The position numbers were made by a program, and so were the translations under genes. Source: JACMNW01 sp031402355 (GTDB taxonomy: Bacteria; Pseudomonadota; Alphaproteobacteria; Rhodobacterales; Rhodobacteraceae). From it: a stretch of DNA of 64,000 nucleotides. The stretch's first letter is position 1, and the number at the start of each line of letters is the position of its first letter. Below are positions 16,572-23,860 of this stretch, piece after piece. The DNA is taken from contig JANNSG010000134.1 in NCBI GenBank assembly GCA_031402355.1, forward strand, positions 12,497 to 76,496, written 5' to 3'. The notes under the pieces were generated by a model, which worked only from the letters and a program-made list of their open reading frames with translations, ran no database searches and was not told the DNA's origin.

Positions 16572-18065
16572 ATGACATACACGCTTGGTGTCGATGTCGG
16601 CACTTATGAAACCAAGGGCGTGCTGGTCGATGCGGCCGGCCGGATCGTGGCGCAGGCGGCCTGCCCGCACAGGATGATCGTGCCGCGCCCGGGGTGGGCC
16701 GAACACCGGGCCGAGCAGGACTGGTGGGGCGATTTCGTCCGCGTCACCCGAAGCCTTTTGGCCGAAAGCAAAGTTGCCCCCGAACGTATCAAGGCGGTTG
16801 CCGCCTCGGCTATCGGGCCGTGCATGTTGCCCGTTGATACTGATGGCACGCCTTTGATGAACGGCGTGCTTTACGGCGTTGATACCCGCGCGCAGGCTGA
16901 GATCGAAGACCTGAATGCCAGCATCGGCAAAGCAGTCATCCTTGGGCGCTGCGGCAATGCGTTGACCTCGCAATCGGTGGGGCCGAAAATCCTGTGGCTG
17001 AAGCGCAACCATCCGGATCTTTGGGCGAAAACCGCGCAGATCCTGACGGCGACCAGCTATCTGACCTATCGCCTGACCGGGGCTTATGTGATCGATCATT
17101 ACACCGCCGCCAATTTCAGCCCGCTTTATGATTTCGCGGCACAGAACTGGTGCTTTGATCTGGCCGATATCTGCCGCCCGGATCAATTGCCGCGCCTGAT
17201 GTGGTCAACCGAAATCGCAGGCGCTGTGACCGCCCGCGCCGCTGCTGAGACCGGCCTTGCTGTCGGGACCCCGGTCACTTGCGGCACGATCGATGCCGCA
17301 GCCGAAGCGGTGTCTGTCGGGGTCACAGCGCCCGGCGACATGATGATGATGTATGGGTCTACCATTTTCGTCATCGCGCTGACCAGTACCCGCCCGGATG
17401 AGCCGCGCCTGTGGCAAGCTCCATGGCTTTTCCCCGGCCAGTATTCCGCGATGGCAGGGCTTGCTACATCGGGCACCCTGACCCATTGGTTTCGTGACCA
17501 ATTCGCCCGCGATCTGCCGACAGATACCGCATTTACCACATTGACGGCCGAGGCGATGGCGTCACCCCCCGGGGCCAACGGCTTGATCTGCCTGCCACAT
17601 TTTTCGGGCGAACGCACGCCGATCCATGATCCCGCCGCCAAGGGCGCCTTCTTTGGTCTGAATCTGACCCACACCAGGGGCGATCTTTACCGCGCTGCCC
17701 TAGAGGGCATCGCTTGCGCAACCCGCCATATCACCGATACCTACGCAAATGCCGGTGCTGCCCCAAGCCGCGTGCTCGCGGTGGGCGGGGGCACGAAGAA
17801 CCGGCCCTGGCTGCAGGCCACATCCGATCTGACCGGGCTCGATCAGTTGCTGTGCCATGTCAGCACGGGGGCCTCTTTCGGGGATGCGTTTCTTGCGTCT
17901 CTGGCAGTCGGGCAATCCAGCCCCGCCAGCATGGCAGACTGGAACCCGGTGGTCGAAACAATTCGCGCCACGCCACACGCCGCCTACACGCGGCAATACC
18001 CGCTGTTTCGTAGGCTTTATGAGGCGACAAAAGACATCGCAGCGGATCTGTCCAAACCTGACTGA
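16572..18065 (+). CDS. FGGY-family carbohydrate kinase
   Basis: 497 residues, normal length for FGGY kinases, which phosphorylate sugars or polyols with ATP in the cytoplasm. Seen: N-terminal phosphate-binding 'GVDVGTYETKGVLVD', 'CGTIDAAAEAVSVG', 'LPHFSGERTPIHDP' and the C-terminal FGGY signature region with 'ALEGIACATRHI' and 'VLAVGGGTKNRPWLQ'. It is nearest to the xylulokinase-like group, but the exact sugar cannot be read from sequence. It is the last gene of the BtpA-M42-kinase operon and converges on the FucU-like gene at 18128. Confidence 0.85.
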   Translation: MTYTLGVDVGTYETKGVLVDAAGRIVAQAACPHRMIVPRPGWAEHRAEQDWWGDFVRVTRSLLAESKVAPERIKAVAASAIGPCMLPVDTDGTPLMNGVLYGVDTRAQAEIEDLNASIGKAVILGRCGNALTSQSVGPKILWLKRNHPDLWAKTAQILTATSYLTYRLTGAYVIDHYTAANFSPLYDFAAQNWCFDLADICRPDQLPRLMWSTEIAGAVTARAAAETGLAVGTPVTCGTIDAAAEAVSVGVTAPGDMMMMYGSTIFVIALTSTRPDEPRLWQAPWLFPGQYSAMAGLATSGTLTHWFRDQFARDLPTDTAFTTLTAEAMASPPGANGLICLPHFSGERTPIHDPAAKGAFFGLNLTHTRGDLYRAALEGIACATRHITDTYANAGAAPSRVLAVGGGTKNRPWLQATSDLTGLDQLLCHVSTGASFGDAFLASLAVGQSSPASMADWNPVVETIRATPHAAYTRQYPLFRRLYEATKDIAADLSKPD

Positions 18066-18127
18066 GACGCGCTTTTTCTGTTTGAAAATATCCCCGCCGG
18101 AGGCCCTTTTCATTGCCCGTAACATCG

Positions 18128-18583
18128 TCACAACGAAGGCAGGTCAACCACGCCCTTTTTCAGGATGAAACAACCATAGGGCCCCGAATCCGAAGTCCGT
18201 ATGATGCAAAATGCGCGCTCGGCGGCGGCATAAAACGCAAACCTCTCTACCGCTTGCACCTGTACCCTTCGCCCTTCGGCCCGGTCGATCACAGCTTGAA
18301 CGCGGGCGAACACCGGCAATTCAGCGTCCGCTTCGCCAACCACCTGCATCCGTGTCACCGGTGCGTCTACAAATCCGTCAAGCGGCATCAAGGTCAAGAT
18401 CGCTGCAAGGCCTGTAGGGATATCGCAACCCGGCATGTCGATAAGGCGGCCGTAAGTGGTTTTCGCGGCAATCCGCGCTGCCGGATGATTGACATCGCAG
18501 ATCACCAGGTCATCACCATGCCCCATCAGCATCAGGACATGCACGATCTCGGCCGATAGTCGTTGGTCAATGCCTTTGAGCAT
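18128..18583 (-). CDS. RbsD/FucU family sugar mutarotase
   Basis: About 151 residues. RbsD/FucU proteins interconvert anomers or ring forms of free sugars after uptake. Seen: the N-terminal 'MLKGIDQRLSAEIVHVLMLMGHGDDLVICD' type block with the catalytic His (MGHGD), and the C-terminal 'YGCFILKKGVV' signature that forms the other half of the site. It follows the second permease by 30 bp on the same strand, so it belongs to the transporter operon. A paralogue sits at 27489-27947 in the other operon; the two are clearly related but well diverged, suggesting different sugars or anomers. Confidence 0.85.
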   Translation of the reverse strand: MLKGIDQRLSAEIVHVLMLMGHGDDLVICDVNHPAARIAAKTTYGRLIDMPGCDIPTGLAAILTLMPLDGFVDAPVTRMQVVGEADAELPVFARVQAVIDRAEGRRVQVQAVERFAFYAAAERAFCIIRTSDSGPYGCFILKKGVVDLPSL

Positions 18584-18613
18584 GCGCGTACTTCCCTCAG
18601 CAGTGTCAGAACT

Positions 18614-19537
18614 TTACTTCACTGCCCCCGCAGCCATGCCCTTGATGATGTAGCGCTCCAGTATCACGCCGATCACCACCAGCGGCAGAATCGCGGCGAA
18701 TGACAGGGCCGCCATCGACCACCAGGATATGCCCTGCGATCCGGTTTGGCTTGCCACCATCACCGGCAGGGTCTTGGCCTGGGTTGACGTCAGAAGGGCT
18801 GCAAAGAAATATTCGTTCCATGTCAGCACCAAGGACAAGATCAGGGCCGCCACCATGCCGGGCAAGGCGATCGGCAGGATGATGGTCAGGAACGCCCCCC
18901 AGATCGACAGACCATCGACCAGGGCCGCTTCTTCCAATTCGGTGGGGATTCCCGCAAACTGATCGCGCATGATCCAGATCACGATCGGAAGCACTGACAG
19001 GGTGTAAAGCATGATCAGGCCTACCCGCGTGTCCAGCAGCGCGAGTTCCTTGTACAGCACCAGAAACGGCAGCGCCAAGACAACCGGCGGCAGGATCAAC
19101 TGGCTGAGAAAGAAAAACGAGATGTCCGCATTGCGCATATAGCCGAACTTGTAAGAAAACCGCGAAAGCCCATAGGCCGCCAGACTGCCCAGGATCACCG
19201 CCAGCACCGAGGCGGAAACCGACGTGATCAGCGAGTTGGTGAAGCGTTTGAAGAATTCCTCGCGAACGGTTGACTCAGCCCCGATCGTATCGGGCGACAG
19301 TCCCATGGACTTCCAACCCAGCCATTTGGGCGTGTAGTCCACCCAAGGGATCAGATGCCCTTTCATGACGTCCGGGGCCATTTTGAATGATGTGGTCAGG
19401 GTCCAGTAGATCGGAAACAGACAGATCACCGCCCACAAGATCAGCACCGCATAGATCGCGAAACGTCCGCTCCACCACTTGGCGTGGTGGGCAAGATCGG
19501 TGGGTGCATCGTGGAAAATCTGTTCGCTCATTCTCAA
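18614..19537 (-). CDS. Carbohydrate ABC transporter permease (MalG/UgpE type)
   Basis: 307 residues with six predicted membrane helices. The first is near residues 27-47 (FAIYAVLILWAVICLFPIYW). The EAA loop that docks on the ATPase is 'ELEEAALVDGLSIWGAFLTI' near residue 200, with the conserved Gly and 'IILPIALPGM'. It imports a sugar together with the permease upstream (4-bp overlap, 19534-19537), the binding protein at 23861 and the UgpC-like ATPase at 25769. The C-terminal 'RYIIKGMAAGAVK' ending is typical of the MalG group. Confidence 0.88.
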   Translation of the reverse strand: MRMSEQIFHDAPTDLAHHAKWWSGRFAIYAVLILWAVICLFPIYWTLTTSFKMAPDVMKGHLIPWVDYTPKWLGWKSMGLSPDTIGAESTVREEFFKRFTNSLITSVSASVLAVILGSLAAYGLSRFSYKFGYMRNADISFFFLSQLILPPVVLALPFLVLYKELALLDTRVGLIMLYTLSVLPIVIWIMRDQFAGIPTELEEAALVDGLSIWGAFLTIILPIALPGMVAALILSLVLTWNEYFFAALLTSTQAKTLPVMVASQTGSQGISWWSMAALSFAAILPLVVIGVILERYIIKGMAAGAVK

Positions 19538-20637
19538 TACCTAGGCCGCATCCAACGATCCAACAGCTTCATCAAGGCCGTCATCCCGATGATGATGATC
19601 ACCAGATAGACCATGGCCAGCATGGTGCCATAACCGACGTTGGACCGGTCACGGTATTCCCGGAAGATGAAGCTGGTGACGGAATCGGTCGCACCACCCG
19701 GCCCGCCTGAGGTGACATTGATGATGATATCGGCCAGTTTCAGCTTGAAGATGATCCGGATCAGGATCGCGGTGATCGACACCGGCAGCATCAATGGAAA
19801 TGTAATTTCCCAAAAACCGCGCCAGCCATTCGCGCCGTCCACCTTGGATGCTTCTTGCAGCTCTTTCGGGATCGCCTGCAGCCCCGCCAGAATCATGATC
19901 ATCATGAACGGGATATAGGTCCAGGCATCCATCGCCATGATGATGAAGCGGGCTGTTTCGGGGTTGCCAAAGAACGACGGGCTGTCCCATCCCAAGGCCC
20001 GGGCCAAACGGGCCAGCGGGCCAAAGCGAATTTCCATCATGGATTTGCCGATCATCCAGCTGACCGCCACCGGCGACAGCATCAAAGGCATCAGGAACGC
20101 CACCCGAAAGAACTTTCGTGCCCGAATTTCCGCGTTCAGCAGAAGCGCCAGGCCAAAGGCGATCGCATATTCAACCACGATGGCCAACAGATACCAGATC
20201 ATGTTGGTCAGGGCGTTCCAGTAAAACGGATCGGCCCACATCTGCTTCAGGTTGGCCAGGCCATTGAACTTGCGCCCCTCGGAGGATGCCAGATTCCAGT
20301 CCGAAAAGGCAATTCCCAGACCAAAGGCCAGTGGCAGAATGGCAAAGGACAGAACGAACAGAACTGCCGGCAAGATGAACAGCGCCCGCTTGCCCTGCTC
20401 GCCCCGGATCAGTACCTGCCCCCAGCACAGGCAGACCGCCCAGACCACATAAGCATAAAGCGTTGGTCGCCAATTCGCAAAACCGAAGTCGCGCCATCCA
20501 ACCGATTGCAGCACCTGCAGACAGGCGACCGCCAACAGCAAGGCAGCAGATCCCCATGTCACGATAGCCCCCAAGCGGCGACGCCGCGCAGAGATGGCGT
20601 CGTTCGTGACGATATGCAGAAGATCCCCGTCGCTCAT
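19534..20637 (-). CDS. Carbohydrate ABC transporter permease (MalF/UgpA type)
   Basis: About 367 residues from the ATG at 20637. An upstream in-frame ATG at 20757 is rejected, because the operator-like palindrome at 20640-20651 would then be inside the gene. It has an extra pair of N-terminal hydrophobic segments (about residues 23-43 and 58-76) before the six-helix core, and the EAA loop 'ELQEASKVDGANGWRGFWEI' near residue 285. It pairs with the downstream MalG-type permease by a 4-bp overlap. No strong ribosome-binding site is seen; the operator ends 3 bp before the start codon, so the mRNA may have a very short leader. Confidence 0.82.
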   Translation of the reverse strand: MSDGDLLHIVTNDAISARRRRLGAIVTWGSAALLLAVACLQVLQSVGWRDFGFANWRPTLYAYVVWAVCLCWGQVLIRGEQGKRALFILPAVLFVLSFAILPLAFGLGIAFSDWNLASSEGRKFNGLANLKQMWADPFYWNALTNMIWYLLAIVVEYAIAFGLALLLNAEIRARKFFRVAFLMPLMLSPVAVSWMIGKSMMEIRFGPLARLARALGWDSPSFFGNPETARFIIMAMDAWTYIPFMMIMILAGLQAIPKELQEASKVDGANGWRGFWEITFPLMLPVSITAILIRIIFKLKLADIIINVTSGGPGGATDSVTSFIFREYRDRSNVGYGTMLAMVYLVIIIIGMTALMKLLDRWMRPRY

Positions 20638-20639
20638 GA

Positions 20640-20651
20640 CTAACATGTTAG
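20640..20651. promoter_or_regulatory. Operator-like palindrome, site 2 (CTAACATGTTAG)
   Basis: A perfect 12-bp palindrome directly in front of the first permease gene, identical to site 3 at 25650. A repressor bound here would block the promoter or start region of the permease-permease-FucU operon. Its position at the start codon suggests that the transcription start lies very near. Confidence 0.65.
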
Positions 20652-20880
20652 CCAGCAGAAAGGCCAAAGGAAAGGGGCATATAGACTTGGCCAAAGAAAG
20701 GTCTGACTCGGCGTCGGATTTGCGAAAAAGCACATGTGGCGCAACAAAATCGAACATCTGGTCGGTCTGCGGCTGGCTAAATCCGCAAACGGCGGTTGGT
20801 AAGTCTACCTGTTAACAGTCTGACAACAGGAGCATAATAGGACGTCAGGACTGAGCGTCTAAGGAAGTCCTCTGACTGAA

Positions 20881-20898
20881 TGTCAAATAAAGTTTACA
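20881..20898. promoter_or_regulatory. PpsR/CrtJ site 1 of the puc promoter
   Basis: TGT-N12-ACA (TGT at 20881-20883, ACA at 20896-20898), the established binding consensus of the photosynthesis repressor PpsR/CrtJ, about 145 bp upstream of pucB. A second site starts 26 bp downstream; PpsR binds paired sites cooperatively. The intergenic region from 20652 to 21041 otherwise shows no gene. Confidence 0.7.
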
Positions 20899-20906
20899 GT
20901 TGAAAT

Positions 20907-20924
20907 TGTATCGTGTGCGTGACA
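20907..20924. promoter_or_regulatory. PpsR/CrtJ site 2 of the puc promoter
   Basis: A second TGT-N12-ACA (TGT at 20907-20909, ACA at 20922-20924). Paired with site 1, this would give oxygen- and light-dependent repression of the LH2 operon, as in other purple bacteria. Confidence 0.7.
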
Positions 20925-21041
20925 GATTGTCGCTACCCCGACCAATGCAGACCCTGTCTGCAAGGTTGTGGTTCAAGGCGAGCGGGGTGTCGTCAACTCG
21001 TCAGAATGGGCTAGCGACGACGCAGGTACGGAGGAATTTTT

Positions 21042-21197
21042 ATGTCCAACGATCCGAACAAGGTATGGCCAACCGGCCTTACCTTGAGTGAGGCTGAGGA
21101 AGTTCATAGCTACCTCATCGACGGAACACGGGTGTTCGGGCTGATCGCCCTGATCGCACATGTTCTGGTAGCCGTTTCAACACCATGGCTTGGCTAG
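21042..21197 (+). CDS. pucB: Light-harvesting complex 2 beta polypeptide
   Basis: A 51-residue antenna apoprotein of the inner membrane that binds bacteriochlorophyll a and carotenoid in the peripheral LH2 ring. Seen: N-terminal 'VWPTGLTLSEAEEVHSYLI' and the single membrane helix 'FGLIALIAHVLVAVSTPWLG'. The helix holds the His that ligates B850 (IAHVL); a second His lies in 'EEVHSY'. The 'TPWLG' ending is the LH2-beta form rather than the LH1 form. A strong ribosome-binding site (GGAGGAA) lies 5 nt before the ATG. pucA follows after 10 bp. Confidence 0.93.
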   Translation: MSNDPNKVWPTGLTLSEAEEVHSYLIDGTRVFGLIALIAHVLVAVSTPWLG

Positions 21198-21207
21198 GGG
21201 GCACATC

Positions 21208-21513
21208 ATGAACAATGCAAAGATGTGGCTCGTCGTGAAGCCTACGGTTGGTGTCCCCTTGTTTCTGACGGCAGTTGCCGTTGGATCGTTTGCTGTTCAT
21301 GTCGCTGTTCTTAGCAATACGACATGGGTTGCAGACTACCTTAGCGGCAAGTCGTTGGGGACTGGCACGGCACAACTTATCCTTGATGAACCAAAGGCCG
21401 CGCAAGCGTCTTATGGGGCATCGGGGCAGCAGGAAATATTGGTCACTATGCCAGATGGCACAACTGCACGTGCCATTTTGCAAGCGCCCGATACGATTGC
21501 TTCGCTTGACTGA
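21208..21513 (+). CDS. pucA: Light-harvesting complex 2 alpha polypeptide with long C-terminal extension
   Basis: 101 residues, against about 50-60 for most LH2 alpha chains. The first ~47 are canonical: 'MWLVVKPTVGVPLFLTAVAV' leads into the membrane helix, the B850-ligating His is in 'FAVHVAVLSNTTWV', and 'YLSG' closes the usual domain. The following ~54 residues (from KSLGTGTAQ to the end) are a polar extension on the periplasmic side with no second membrane span. AGGGGG precedes the ATG at a good distance; an ATG at 21190 would add six residues and lies inside the end of pucB. A stable hairpin follows the stop. Confidence 0.88.
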   Translation: MNNAKMWLVVKPTVGVPLFLTAVAVGSFAVHVAVLSNTTWVADYLSGKSLGTGTAQLILDEPKAAQASYGASGQQEILVTMPDGTTARAILQAPDTIASLD

Positions 21514-21519
21514 CCAGGT

Positions 21520-21541
21520 CCGCCCTGCGCAGGCAGGGCGG
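21520..21541 (+). terminator. Hairpin after pucBA
   Basis: A perfect 8-bp stem, CCGCCCTG / CAGGGCGG, with a 6-nt loop, then CCTTTCG. In puc operons such hairpins stabilise the abundant pucBA mRNA and attenuate transcription into pucC; the absence of a T-run suggests that role rather than full termination. Confidence 0.6.
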
Positions 21542-21661
21542 CCTTTCGCCAGTCTGGCCCTGTGTCCCCGCATCGGGGCCAGCTGTTCGGGTCGACAGCG
21601 CGCGGCGCTGCCTTTCGGCTAGGTTGCGGATATCGTCAGTCAGCAGGAATAGTTAGAACTG

Positions 21662-23113
21662 ATGTCCAGATACAAACGTTTCGCGCTAGGCAAATTGTCT
21701 ACCATCGGGCTGCGGTTCTTGCCGTTTGCCGATGTTGCGACACAGACCGTTCCACTATCAAGACTGCTGCGGCTGTCGCTGTTTCAGGTGACAGTGGGGA
21801 TGGCGCTGGTTTTGATGGTCGGCACGCTGAACAGGGTGATGATTGTCGAGCTGAAAGTACCCGCCACGCTGGTAGCCTCCATGCTGGCCTTGCCTTTGGT
21901 TTTTGCGCCGCTCAGGGCGATGATCGGGCATCGGTCTGACAACTTTGTCTCGGCCCTTGGATGGCGGCGCGTGCCTTTCATCTTCAAAGGAACGATGCTG
22001 CAATTTGGCGGCTTTGCCATCATGCCCTTTGCCCTGCTGGTCTTGTCGGGCTATGGCGAGGCCGCGGATGCGCCGCGCTGGATCGGGCTTTCTGCGGCGG
22101 CGCTGGCGTTCTTGCTGGTAGGGGCGGGCGTGCATATCGTGCAGACGGTGGGTCTGGCGCTGGCCACCGATCTGGTGCCGGACTCCGATCAGCCCAAAGT
22201 CGTCGGTCTGATGTATGTGATGTTGCTGTTGGGCATGATCGTCAGCGCTTTCGTGTTCGGCGCCCTGCTGGAAAACTATTCACCCGGGCGTCTGATTCAG
22301 GTGATCCAGGGGTCTGCCGTTGTCACCATCGTCTTGAACGGCGTAGCCCTTTGGAAACAAGAGCCGCGCAACCGCGCCCGGGCCATGGCCCCGCCGCAGC
22401 GGTTCGGATTTCTGGAAAGCTGGCAACGGCTGGTGGCGGGGCAGGGCATGGTGCGGTTGCTGGCCGTCATCGGCTTTGGCACCGCCGGATTTGGCATGGC
22501 CGATGTCTTGCTGGAGCCGTTTGGCGGCCAGGTTCTGCAAATGTCGGTGGCAGAAACTACCCGGCTGACGGTCGTGCTGGCCTCGGGCAGTCTTGTCGGT
22601 TTTGCATTGGCCTCGCGTTGGCTGGGGCAGGGACGGCGGCCACTCGACGTGGCGCTGCTGGGGGCCGTGATTGGCGCTGGGGCCTTTGGTTTCATGATCG
22701 AGGCGGCAATGGTGCTGTCAGCACCGGTTCTGGTGATGGCCACGCTGGCGGCAGGGTTTGGGGCAGGGTTATTCGGCCATGGCACCTTGACTGCGACCAT
22801 GCGCAGCAGCCCGCGCGATCAGATCGGTCTTGCATTGGGGGCCTGGGGGGCCGTTCAGACCACGGCGGCCGGGGTTTCAATTGCCATTGGCGGCGTCTTG
22901 CGCGACGTGCTGATAGCGCAAGGCGGACAGGCTACTGCGCCGGCATCGGCCTATGTGCCGGTTTTTGCTCTTGAGATGGCCTTGCTGATCATAGCAATTG
23001 TTGTCGCAAGACCATTGTTATGGCGGGGATCAGACGAAGGCTTGCAAACTGCTGTCTCCGAGCTGACTTCGAACGACAGATCACAGCTGGGCCGGACTGC
23101 GTCCGACCATTGA
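21662..23113 (+). CDS. pucC: LH2 assembly protein, BCD-family MFS transporter
   Basis: 483 residues with about twelve membrane helices, member of the PucC/LhaA (bacteriochlorophyll delivery) branch of the major facilitator superfamily, needed to assemble antenna complexes. Diagnostic segments: 'ALVLMVGTLNRVMIVELKVP', 'PLRAMIGHRSDNFVSALGWR', 'RVPFIFKGTMLQFGGFA' and 'HIVQTVGLALATDLVPD'. It lies 148 bp after pucA in the canonical pucBAC order and ends 42 bp before an unknown gene on the same strand. It would be expressed by read-through from the PpsR-controlled puc promoter. Confidence 0.92.
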   Translation: MSRYKRFALGKLSTIGLRFLPFADVATQTVPLSRLLRLSLFQVTVGMALVLMVGTLNRVMIVELKVPATLVASMLALPLVFAPLRAMIGHRSDNFVSALGWRRVPFIFKGTMLQFGGFAIMPFALLVLSGYGEAADAPRWIGLSAAALAFLLVGAGVHIVQTVGLALATDLVPDSDQPKVVGLMYVMLLLGMIVSAFVFGALLENYSPGRLIQVIQGSAVVTIVLNGVALWKQEPRNRARAMAPPQRFGFLESWQRLVAGQGMVRLLAVIGFGTAGFGMADVLLEPFGGQVLQMSVAETTRLTVVLASGSLVGFALASRWLGQGRRPLDVALLGAVIGAGAFGFMIEAAMVLSAPVLVMATLAAGFGAGLFGHGTLTATMRSSPRDQIGLALGAWGAVQTTAAGVSIAIGGVLRDVLIAQGGQATAPASAYVPVFALEMALLIIAIVVARPLLWRGSDEGLQTAVSELTSNDRSQLGRTASDH

Positions 23114-23155
23114 TATGACAACGGCCACCGATAAGGCCAATAGAAAGGGTGCCTC

Positions 23156-23749
23156 ATGACCACGATCATTACCCGTCTTTATGCAGACGCCGCCACGGCG
23201 AATGCCGTCGTTTCGGCCTTGCTGACCGAAGGCCACAGTCAATCGACCATAGACGTCATCCTGCGCGATGGCGGGACGGATCTGGAAGGGCGGATGCGCA
23301 TGGCGCGGGTCAGTCCGGACGCCGCCGCTGCCTATGCCAAACAGATGAAGGGCAGTGGCAAGGCGCTATTGGTCGTGCGGGCGGGCTTCAACCCCGTTGG
23401 CGCCGCGCGCAACGCGCTGAAGGTGACGGCGCGCTATCCTTCGCTTGGTGCCGGTCTGGCCGATGAAGACCAGTATGTGCGAGAAGATGTCGATGGCTCT
23501 ATGCGCAGTTCGGTGATGAGAGGCGGTCCCCTCATGATGTCGAACCCGTTCCGGCCCGGAATGCACGGCCATATCATGGGTAAAGATCTGGTTTCCGCCC
23601 CGCGCACAAAGCGGTCAGCAATGGCGGGTGGCGGCTTTATGTCCGGCATGTTCTGGCCGATGCGGTTGGTGTCATCGCCTGCCAAAACCGGCACATCGGC
23701 GATCCGCGGTGGCAAGCTTTATCTGACATCTCTGCTCAAATCGCGCTGA
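23156..23749 (+). CDS. Hypothetical protein downstream of pucC
   Basis: 197 residues, start supported by GAAAGGG upstream. The first ~90 residues look like a small alpha/beta fold of the stress-protein YflT type (MTTIITRLYADAATANAVVS ... VLLVVRAGF-like strands); the rest is Met-, Gly- and Ser-rich and basic (GGGFMSGMFWPMRL). No membrane helix is clear. It occupies the position where some puc operons carry pucD/pucE, whose products stabilise LH2, but I cannot show homology. Same strand as pucC, 42 bp gap, followed by a terminator at 23782, so it is probably the last gene of the puc operon. Confidence 0.65.
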   Translation: MTTIITRLYADAATANAVVSALLTEGHSQSTIDVILRDGGTDLEGRMRMARVSPDAAAAYAKQMKGSGKALLVVRAGFNPVGAARNALKVTARYPSLGAGLADEDQYVREDVDGSMRSSVMRGGPLMMSNPFRPGMHGHIMGKDLVSAPRTKRSAMAGGGFMSGMFWPMRLVSSPAKTGTSAIRGGKLYLTSLLKSR

Positions 23750-23781
23750 CCGCGCCAACAGAGTGTCACCCCGGCCAAACA

Positions 23782-23810
23782 AAACGGCGCGCAGAACCTG
23801 CGCCCCGTTT
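23782..23810. terminator. Terminator-like hairpin between the puc operon and the binding-protein gene
   Basis: AAACGGCGCGCAG pairs with CTGCGCCCCGTTT with one mismatch and a 3-nt loop. It has an A-run on the left and CTTTG on the right, suitable for both convergent transcription units. Confidence 0.65.
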
Positions 23811-23860
23811 CTTTGTCAGTGGCGGTTCGGGGCTGTTGCGCGCCCCGACCCGCAGGGACA

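Noticed and set aside
20637..20757. Longer N-terminus of the MalF-type permease
   Set aside because: It would place the operator-like palindrome inside the coding region, and the extra 40 residues do not resemble a permease N-terminus.
20818..20837. A third PpsR site in the puc upstream region
   Set aside because: TGT and ACA are present but separated by 13 bases, not 12.
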